Below are positions 18,289 to 26,093 of a stretch of 26,093 nucleotides of DNA, piece after piece. Origin of the DNA: Isoetes engelmannii (Eukaryota; Streptophyta; Lycopodiopsida; Isoetales; Isoetaceae). Made by a program: the position numbers and the translations under genes. The stretch is from assembly GCA_011763485.2 (NCBI GenBank), contig JAANSK020133346.1, forward strand, positions 1 to 26,093, written 5' to 3'. The notes below the pieces were generated by a model. It had not been told where the DNA came from and did not search any database. It saw only the letters and a program-made list of their open reading frames with translations. How positions within the stretch are numbered: position 1 is the stretch's first letter; every line of letters begins with the position of its first letter.

Positions 18289-18992
18289 CGTAACCTACGA
18301 GACCTGAAGTTTCCAGATCTGAACTGCTCTCTGAACTGCTGTGATCTTGCAAGGGATTGCATTGCACAACAGAAGCGGATCATCGCGATTTGAAGGCGAT
18401 TTTGAAGCAGATCTCTGATTTCGGGTAAGCTCTGGCGATTTGTTAACTTCTGGCAAAGCTTCAAGAAACTGGAAAATCCCTTCCATCATCATTGTTCATC
18501 GCACAACAGAAGCAGAGGGAAGATTTGGAAGGGATTTGATGGCAGTGGAAGGCGATGAAGCGATGAAGCTTCAAGAAACTCGAAAATCGTTTTGATCTTG
18601 CTTCTCATCCCGAATTTATCTCGTTTCTTGATTTCATGGCTAAGAAATGCTGCCGTTTTGCTGGAACAAAGCTTGCAGAACGAAGCTTCTAAAAAATAGA
18701 GCTTACCGAGCAGGCTTCCCGGACAGAGGTTCCCTGGCAGAGCTGCGCTTGCACATGGCATGAAAAAGTTTGCACAGAGACCAGAAATAAAAAAAACTGC
18801 TTCAAAATACCGGAAGATGGAACTGTCCGCTTGCTTCGCCCTATCGCCCAACAGAAGCAGAGGGACCCAAAATCTTGGTCCCTAAGAAACCCTGGTGGCG
18901 CCGCTAGATCGCTGCCAGAAACTAGCACTCTAAAAATACCCTAAAAAAAAGTGCTTAAAATCTTAGGAAACTTCAAGGTCCCGTAGGTTACG
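18289..18992. mobile_element. Candidate non-autonomous TIR element (about 0.7 kb)
   Basis: CGTAACCTACGAGACCTGAA plus GTTTCC at 18289-18314 is repeated in inverted form at 18966-18992, with one substitution and one single-base gap over 27 bases. Internal modules recur: GCTTCAAGAAACT(G/C)GAAAAT at 18459 and 18569, and C(A/C)CAACAGAAGC at 18365, 18502 and 18847. CCCTGG(C/T)GGCGCCGC occurs near the right end (about 18891) and in the palindrome to the left. No transposase frame and no convincing target duplication were found, so the class is undetermined. Confidence 0.5.
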
Positions 18993-18999
18993 TAATAGC

Positions 19000-20048
19000 A
19001 AATGCCGCATGTTAGATTGTGTTAGGATCCAATTGGTGGATGATATAAGTGCGATATCCACCATGTGATGAAACTTATCTTGCTTATGAATTTGTTTGCA
19101 CAGGATTGGTCTTAACATTACGGATTGTAGCCCGTTGGTGCAAGCAATTGAATTGAGGAAGTTCCGAAAAATTTTTTTTCTTTTGCAAAATACGATGTAA
19201 ATTTCTAGGGGAAAAGGTCCAACTAACATTGGAAAACTTTTTCATTGGGCCTGCGAAGGCTCGTATGATGTATAACTGCATTTATTTGATTTTGTACTAC
19301 TCATACTATACAATTTTTCCAGTGTGAGCAAGGGTACACTGATTCTTTTCCCAATTTCCAAACCCTTTAGTTCCACAACCTTATCTTTGCTTATAAGCGT
19401 CCACTCACAATATTATGCAGTTGACTTTAAAAGTACAAATTCTCTTTAAGCTTATCCACATGGGAGGACATTGATTCCGGCTGACATTTTTATCTCACAG
19501 AAGACATTAATTACGACACATTGATTCTGGCGCACATTTTTCTCTCACCAAAAAAAGTACATTAATTACGACTCCGAGGCTCATAATGTTCCACAAGAAC
19601 TCTACTGGAATTCTACTCTTGAACATGTCAAATAAAGAAGCTTCAAGGATCTTCACAGGATAAAGTCAAAGGCAACCTTGCACCAAACATTAGAAGACCG
19701 TTCTCTTTCATAGACCAAAACAGGAACACTTACTCCAGCATTAGATCTACTCCTTTATGACAAACAAAGTTGTATTAACATTTACAAAATTTTACAATTT
19801 TAGTCACAATATATGGTAATGACCTAGTCAGGCCAAACAGTTTATGGTACAAACTGTTGCATCGACAAGAAATGGTTTGTAGTTCATCAACACTTGCATG
19901 ACAAGGATACCAATCCTTTCCATATTATGAAAATAATGAAATGGAGACAATTTACAGGAAACCGTGGTGCAATAAACCTCCGGTATCGGATTTAAAACAG
20001 ATCCTATCTGTCGGGGAAAACAATGGAATAGTGAACAGGATATACAGG
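19000..20048. other. Intergenic; 3' flank of the O-fucosyltransferase gene
   Basis: No gene recognised. It contains the two-copy tandem repeat at 19468-19572 listed separately. The stretch just below 20049 should carry the 3' untranslated region. Confidence 0.5.
19468..19572 (+). repeat. Two-copy tandem repeat of about 50-55 bp
   Basis: Copy 1 (19468-19517) and copy 2 (19518-19572) both start ACATTGATTC(C/T)GGC, contain ACATTTTT(A)TCTCAC, and end ACATTAATTACGAC. Confidence 0.85.
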
Positions 20049-22984
20049 TTAGTCAGAAAACCAGGGTAGGTCTTCTCCCTCATAATCTTCATATCCAAAA
20101 TGTAGATCACCTTCTGTGGACGTTTCTGTGTCGTCTCCGCTGAACTCTATGTTTCTTTCTATTTCCATATCATCTTTAGTTAAATGGTCACCGCTGGAAA
20201 AATTCTTTGGTTCCTCCAACTTCTCTTTCTCAAAATTGGAATTATTGTTTTGCTTTTGACAGATACAGGCAACAGGATTCTCGTAGAACTCACCTCTTCC
20301 TGGTTTCACTTCATTTGGTTCACCCATAAATCCTTTCTGAAATGCCTTAACTTTAAGTGCGAACTGGCTCCAACTTACTTCCTGTCTAGAAAGAAACAGT
20401 GAGCCAAGCTTCTTCAGATTTGGACGTATTGTTCGTTTGTGCCCAAAGAACCGCCTACACAAGATCCAAGGGCAAAACGAGAATGAACACCTAACACTCG
20501 TTTTTGTGCTGCAACAAAAGATATACAGAAAAGAAAAAAAAAAAAAGAATTACCTGCGACCTGCCAACATACGAGCCATATTGCCATTATTGTTAGTGAC
20601 AAAAACGTCACTTTCATCGCAAACGATATAGTCTATAGCTGCCATTCTAGAAGAGAAGTTCATAAATGGTTGCAATTCCTCTCTGGTAGCCAAAGTTTCC
20701 TTGGTATAAAAATTTGGAAACAATGCCTTCAGAGGTGCTAACGTTGTTTCTCCTCCGTAAACATCACCAGAGGCAACATAAAGATGGGAATCGTTGCCAA
20801 AGCCAAGCGCCCTCAGCATTACACCAACCTCTTCAGGAGTAAGTGGGCATTTTCCATTTCTCCGCTCCCTTTCAGGGCTCCGAACCTGCATAGTGAGAAA
20901 TAAATTCAAATGATTCGTTCCCAAAAGAAAGCCAATAGAAGACACTTCCAAATTAGCCTTCTTGTAAATTTTTGCAGTATTCTTTTAACTTTTAAACTTG
21001 TAAGCATAGAAACGAACACATCATTGAAGCCCTTCATGCAGAACGGCATTCCACATGCTAAACAGGTATGGGCTATTCAAATAAAATGTTCTATGCCTGG
21101 ACCAACTTACATGTAGTGTCTTCCAACGCTTACGAATTGACCCAAGTTCTCTAATCTCCTTTTCCCCACCTCCATAGTAGCATCCAGAAAATGCCAACAT
21201 ATCAGGTTCAAACCTGGAATTAAGATATCCCATAAGCTATCCCATAAGATATGCAACATAATAATACCAGGACCTGTATGGGAGAGAACCTTGCCACGTT
21301 AAATGCAAATATGAATAACCCTAACCAATATTTTAATCGACCATACCATTTCATCATTATGCTAAACCATTACTAGCTTGATTACAGAGTTCAAACACTT
21401 CCACTGTATACTTTTCATTGAAAAAATACGACTCAAACACGAATGGAAATTGTTTTACCTCAAATGTAATGCAATATACCGACCACTCTTGTGCCTCATT
21501 CTTTCAACCAAAGCCTCACCCAGATCTGTTATTGACGGTGTAAACTTAAGTGCATTATAATTCACTCGACACCTGAGCTTTTGAAGGTCCACATCTAACT
21601 TGTTCGCCAGCCGGTAGTCAAACTTTGTCAAGCGTAAAACCTGCAGTAATATAATCACCCTGAGGTCAGAGAATTATTTGTAAAATGAGCATGCACATCA
21701 AAGAATCATATCTCTTAAACACAAGCACTCATTTCAGCAATCACATACTTGTTTCTTCCGCACAATAGGAGCTATTCTTGTTTGATAATAATTAGGGGTA
21801 CATTTTCTAGGAACTCGTGTTGTGATTGCATGCTTCTTCATCATTGCGTCTAGTTTCGGAGGTAACTTCTTCACAATGACCACGTCAGAAGCAAGAGCCT
21901 CTATGAACCAGTCAACATCAAAAATGTCGCTGAAATTGCTGGAAAAATGAACCAATACCAATTATTCAGAGATATCATCCCAATGCATACGTCACATGGT
22001 TGGCATGTTAAATACCTGCTGTCTTTCCAGTATGACTTATGATCAAGATCTGGTACAACCAAGGTTGCATTTAACAGCCTTGCAACAACCACAGCATCAG
22101 TTATCTGCATGTCAAAACCATTAGCTCCTCCAGAACTGTTGAAATTAATTGCTAAACTGTTGAAAATAATTGCTAACAATACATACTCCAGTTCTTTGCT
22201 GATTGAGTCCCCCACTTGCTTCAATCATCAAATAGCCAATGGAACTGGACTGGGTAGGACCTGCAGAATGAGCACTCAATATTGATGAACTAATGATATG
22301 ATTGGAAATGTATTATCCAAATTTCAAAATACAAGCAAGTAGCTTACGTAGATGGCTTTTGCTTGGCGCACTACAACCATGGTACAGAGCACCAGCATTC
22401 GAATGCCATATGCTATCAGGTAAAATATCAGCAGGATCCTGAAGGTGGAAAGTAATAAACAGTCAGAACCCTGTAAAATTAAAAAGCTGGTAAAACATCG
22501 TAAATGAAAGCCTTACGGGAAGAAGAACATTCATATGATCCCATGTCTTCCTTTTCTGATGCACAAGGAAGGGACATCAGATAAACACCCAAGTGTATCA
22601 TGTGGCAGGAGCATAAGACAAACAAATTCTATTTTCATGAACCAGACAGCAAACAACCAGATCGAAAAAAAAATATTATAACTGCATAAAAGCGAACCAG
22701 CAGCTAAAGCCAGAAGAAAGAACAGGCAACTACAAAGCAAACAAAGTAGATCGATTTACATGTTGAATACTTACCAACGCTATTGGAACTGGAGATGATG
22801 GATTGTGTTCGTGAAGATAGTCCAAATCAAAAAGATGAGAAACGACTATTGACAGCAATGCAAGGCTTAGCAACACAAAACCACATAAGATGCAGATGGT
22901 CGAAAAGGTCGGCAAGACTTTGATCCGAGCTTTTGGGCGCGCCATTAAAATTACATATGTATAACCTCTCCCCCTTTTCTTCAT
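20049..22984 (-). CDS. Plant O-fucosyltransferase family protein (GT106), 10 exons
   Basis: Ten exons (22984-22775, 22555-22517, 22438-22348, 22260-22187, 22104-22016, 21938-21749, 21640-21459, 21213-21111, 20885-20554, 20454-20049) join in frame at GT-AG junctions into 571 codons. A basic N-terminus and one membrane segment (about 27-49) predict a type II Golgi protein. Family motifs occur in order: GGLNQQRTG (130-138), LVVPDLDHKSYW (about 152-163), DVDWF, CRVNYNALKF, HLRFEPDM (290-297, the Arg used for GDP-sugar binding), CPLTPEEV, ASGDVYGGE, DESDVFVTNNNGNMA (416-430), RRRFFGHKRTIRPN and GRGEFYENP. The closest relatives I recall are the Arabidopsis At1g14020/At2g03280-like members. The family transfers fucose, or rhamnose in some members, to protein or cell-wall glycans; the acceptor cannot be told here. 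The last 50 residues or so are unusually acidic (HFGYEDYEGEDLPWFSD). The next possible start is Met14. All key motifs are intact. Confidence 0.96.
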
Positions 22985-23632
22985 TCCAGTCCATTGCCCA
23001 GATTCAGCAGGGCCAATGTATCACCATTAACCTCAAGATCATTTCCTCTCTATAATTAAGCTGCCCAGAAAATGTCTTGGGCGGTATAATCTGATTTCCG
23101 AAGCTGCTTTTACATACAAGTCCACCACTTGCTTTTCAGCTAAGATACGGACACTTTGGATTCCATCATGCAAGATGCTTCTGGTAATCTTCTTTCGGGC
23201 TATGAACTAGCTTTATGCTATCAAAACGCATTCCTAATCTACCATAGCTGGGACCACACAAACCACATTTTCACCACGCAAGAAAGCTGTGGAAAACTGC
23301 CAAAACCCAGAATTGGAAACGCATAGGACGGGATTGGGAGAAGATCAAAGTGGAGATTTTGAGGCTACAAAAACTCCGATCTGCTTCTTTTGCGGAAGGT
23401 GAATTTGAAAAACTGGTGGCTATGGAGTAGGCAGAGAAGCTTTATTTGCAAATAAGGACCCCTATTCCAGGCTCCATCGCCGGAAGGAGTGCCTTCCCTC
23501 TTTCTTTGTGTTGAGAAAGAACACAATGAGACAAAATTCCACTTGTACCCCGCACGTATCTCTTGCGGCTACGATCTTCTCACGCCTTTCACGCATCGAA
23601 TCTATACCGTCTGTAAATCGTGCCTTCTATAG
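22985..23632 (-). promoter_or_regulatory. 5' leader region of the O-fucosyltransferase gene
   Basis: About 600 bases between the TATA candidate and the ATG, without a recognisable gene. If the TATA box is used, this is a long 5' untranslated region, possibly with an intron. Confidence 0.35.
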
Positions 23633-23633
23633 C

Positions 23634-23646
23634 CCACGTATATATA
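23634..23646 (-). promoter_or_regulatory. TATA box with ACGTG element
   Basis: On the minus strand, TATATATA (23646-23639) is followed by ACGTGGGC, an ABRE/G-box-like core. The only gene downstream in this orientation is the O-fucosyltransferase. Transcription would start near 23610. Confidence 0.45.
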
Positions 23647-23659
23647 GATTAGGTTAATC

Positions 23660-24040
23660 ATTAATTAATCCCTAATTTAATGCTAAATTGACCTACTTAG
23701 CGGTAACCTCTGTTTATACAATCTTTTTTATTAGCATATCTTACATGGATTATTTATCCCAACGTGGGACCCAATCTAGAACTTCCCTTTTCGAAAAACA
23801 CTAAACACAGGGTAAAAGGACATCATAGAGTTGTTGCATTCAAATGCAAAAGGGAGGATAGTCCAAAAGCCAAAGGTAGCCAATGAGGCTTCAACATGTG
23901 GCTATCACTATCTGAACTACAGGGAAAATTGCAACTGCTTTGATGAAGACCCCTTCTTATAAGGCATTCCCTAGAGGATTTGAGCTGAGCTTGATGAAGA
24001 CCCCCTCTTGGTAGGTCCAGATTGACCTAGCCCCAACAAC
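23660..24040. other. Intergenic, no recognisable feature
   Basis: AT-rich, with a run of TTAATTAAT-type words at 23650-23690. It contains GATGAAGACCCC(T/C)TCTT(A/G)TA-like words twice (about 23943 and 23994), a small imperfect duplication. Confidence 0.4.
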
Positions 24041-24091
24041 CATGTTCTTCGGAGAGCAACAGGAATGCCTGCCAGAGAATTCGGAGAGTGA

Positions 24092-24320
24092 CTCGGCTGA
24101 CAGTAGCAGCATCAGCAGTAGCAGCAGCACCAGCAGCACCAACACCACAATGTTGGTCCTAGTCCCGCTCTAGAGAGCATCACCAACACCACAATGTTGG
24201 TCCTATCCGCTCTAGAGATTAGTGACTCAGCTGACAGTAGCAGCATCAGTCGCAGCAGCACCAGCAGCACCAACACCAACACCACAATGTTGGCCCTAGC
24301 CTCGCTCTAGAGATTGCTGA
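24092..24320 (+). repeat. Tandem duplication rich in AGC/CAG triplets
   Basis: The module CTGACAGTAGCAGCATCAG, then (CAG/CAC)n, then CAACACCACAATGTTGG, then CGCTCTAGAGA is present at 24098-24174 and at 24230-24313. A partial copy (CATCACCAACACC to CTCTAGAGAT) lies between them. An open frame from the ATG at 24041 reads MFFGEQQECLPENSESDSAD followed by a serine run and stops after about 43 codons. The second copy encodes the same serine-rich peptide. A gene is not supported, but the coding-like frame in both copies is notable. Confidence 0.7.
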
Positions 24321-25230
24321 GGATTCCTTCTTCCGTGATTCCTTACGAGGCCGTGTCGGATGAGAATTGCTAGACCCCTCTATTTTGCAGATAGAGTTGT
24401 TCCGAGTAGCCCTCCCCAGTCCAGCCTACTCTTCTACTCCTGTTCTTGACATCATGGTTGGGCTTGGCACTGCATGTGGACTGTGACGCCTGCTCTCGCT
24501 TGTCATAATGCACAAAGTAATTATATGCTCATCAAGCTCTCTTTCTTCAAGTTGGAAATGACATCCAGATATGGACAACTAAGGTATACCTACACCCACA
24601 CACAAAGTGCCAATAAGCAAAGAGATCATAACCGCACATGCCTTTTTTTTTTCACATTAAGAACCATTTTTTAAGGTTGAGTGTCATCAAGCGTATGAGT
24701 AGGTCAATATACCTTATCAATTATGTAACCCAATTGTCCTAAAAAGCTTGTTCTGAGCAAAATTCTATATATATACTGGTTGTCCACTTCATCAGTTGAC
24801 GTCACCATCACTTGCTCGGAACCATCCAATATCTTTTTCTTGACAGAAGAGAATCAATTCATTTTCTTTTCTTTTTACTCGAGATCTTCATGATACCTTG
24901 GAACTATAAATCCCTTGATAAATAAATACCTTGCCAAAGTGGTACTATGAATAGGCAAGATCTATGGTTATCTACACAATATTCCCATTATTCATTGTTC
25001 CAAAAGACACATTTGATGGACTTTTTAATATTCAAGAATTGAAAGGTAAAGTAAGATAGGGTGTGAGACCAGGATTATGGTTTCAATGTTCCATGAGAGC
25101 ATAATGTAAGGCTATTGCGAATTCCTACAAAAGTAGCTGCCACAAGGAAAATAGAAATTTCACACTAGACAACATGGCAACATGGAAAATGATCAAGAAA
25201 CACAAGATGAGGTTTTATAGCAAACACACA
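24321..25230. other. No recognisable gene
   Basis: AT-rich sequence with a short (CA)n-type stretch near 24590. Open frames are short and without motifs. Confidence 0.5.
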
Positions 25231-25459
25231 AGTGGTATTATAGTTTTTTTTTTTTTTTTTTTTTTTTTTTAAGGACGTAAAACTCTATTAATCGGAAGAA
25301 GGTACAAACATAGATGGGGGACTGAAAACCTAGTGGAGAAATTGTCCACCAAAGCAAAACCACCTGCCACCTTGTAATATACAATATTCGAAAAAGCTAT
25401 ACATAAGTGTTGATCTGAAGACAGTGGATCCAAATACGATTCTTCACATAGTGGTATTA
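25231..25459 (-). mobile_element. Short retroposed copy with poly(A) and target duplication
   Basis: AGTGGTATTA occurs at 25231-25240 and again at 25450-25459. Between them, on the minus strand, lie about 180 bases ending CGATTAATAGAGTTTTACGT plus CCTT and a 27-base poly(A) (T run 25244-25270 on the plus strand). The end resembles that of the LINE at 16245-16282 (TTAATAAAGTTTGACGTCCTT then poly(A)). It is therefore probably a strongly 5'-truncated LINE, or a SINE sharing the LINE tail. The long pure A run and exact duplication suggest a fairly recent insertion. A 71-codon frame inside is not considered a gene. Confidence 0.8.
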
Positions 25460-25764
25460 CATAGTTGTCATGTATAATAGACAATCAAGGCATCATTTAT
25501 CTGAGCATCACAATAGACTCTAGTAGTTAATCCAAGTTGAATATCCTTTTGGCAACTACTTCTTTATTGAAATGTTATGCTACGTGAAACTCGTGTTCTT
25601 CCTTCAAACATGTCATGTGTGCTCAAGAAAGAAACTATTCGAGTTTGTTTCTCTCTTTTGTGAATGTTCATCCATGTGCCATTGGTTGATGAATATTTTG
25701 TTGGTATAATAGAACAATTCTTCTTTAATTTTCTTGAATTGATAATAGTTCAATTTTATTTTTT

Positions 25765-25862
25765 GGATTGCCCTTGGGGCAATTCATTAGGGGGAGAGTG
25801 GGTTGTGAGCATCTTGAGGTATATTCTAGTATATCTAATGATCTAACGATTAAAATTACTAG
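25765..25862 (+). repeat. Hairpin-ended dispersed repeat, copy 3
   Basis: It begins GGATTGCCCTTGGGGCAATT, continues GGGGGAGAGTGGGTTGTGAG, CATCTTGAGGTATATT and ends AAATTACTAG. A second self-complementary word, TTGCCCGAAGGGCAA (about 25870-25884), follows at once. No minisatellite lies beside this copy. Confidence 0.75.
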
Positions 25863-26093
25863 TTTTTGGGTTGCCCGAAGGGCAAACCTTGGCTTTGGGG
25901 GTTAAGTGGAGGAATCTTTCAATCCCATCCGTCCGAATTACAATCGGAAGGCCTATATCTTTTGGGCATCCATGTTAGAAGGCGTGAAGCAACCGCCATA
26001 ATCTCCATTGATTTTTGTTAGGATGTCGTTACGGTGGGATCTGGCCGTCGAGTTGGTTGCTTGCTTGGGTCCAACACATATGCAAAAGTTTTA

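Noticed and set aside
18042-18928. Several minus-strand frames of 65-140 codons
   Set aside because: They run across the palindrome and the TIR-bounded segment. The frames arise from GC-rich repeat DNA, with no domain recognised.

Overview
The window looks like nuclear DNA of a land plant, probably a non-flowering one such as a fern or lycophyte. The evidence is a plant-type O-fucosyltransferase with a ten-exon structure, an organellar-type peptidyl-tRNA hydrolase homologue split into eight exons, short AT-rich GT-AG introns (66-100 nt) beside long repeat-filled ones, and a dense background of LINE, Helitron and LTR-element relics. The species was not identified. The assignment rests on protein features recalled from memory, not on a search.

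Layout. Positions 1-7.6 kb are gene-poor: microsatellites, a LINE ORF1 relic (3.6-4.34 kb), a possible LTR-element edge (4.7-4.87 kb), a pyrimidine-rich minisatellite and LINE 3' ends (5.2-5.97 kb), and a few weak exon-like stretches. Positions 7.65-11.97 kb hold a minus-strand gene for a peptidyl-tRNA hydrolase (Pth) homologue. Its reading frame joins cleanly across eight exons, but most catalytic positions are replaced. Its 2.2-kb second intron contains a LINE reverse-transcriptase fragment and a Ty1/copia fossil. A tRNA gene (anticodon UAU) lies 148 bases upstream on the same strand, followed by a Helitron helicase relic.

Positions 12.7-17.8 kb are a graveyard: a tRNA-derived SINE-like head, a LINE RT fragment, a Ty3/gypsy pol fossil, a LINE 3' end with poly(A) and a pyrimidine minisatellite. 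Positions 17.9-19.0 kb hold a tandem array, a perfect 31-bp-arm palindrome with a GC-rich loop, and an adjoining segment of about 0.7 kb with inverted terminal repeats. Positions 20.05-22.98 kb hold an intact ten-exon plant O-fucosyltransferase (GT106 family) on the minus strand, with a TATA-type promoter candidate near 23.64 kb. Positions 24-26 kb hold a serine-codon-rich tandem duplication, a small retroposed copy flanked by a 10-bp target duplication, and the third copy of a hairpin-ended repeat family also found near 5.2 and 17.75 kb.

The two host genes have no evident functional link: one would act in the Golgi on glycans, the other probably in an organelle on RNA or translation. The most notable object is the Pth homologue, which looks like a pseudoenzyme. 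No multi-gene system was found.
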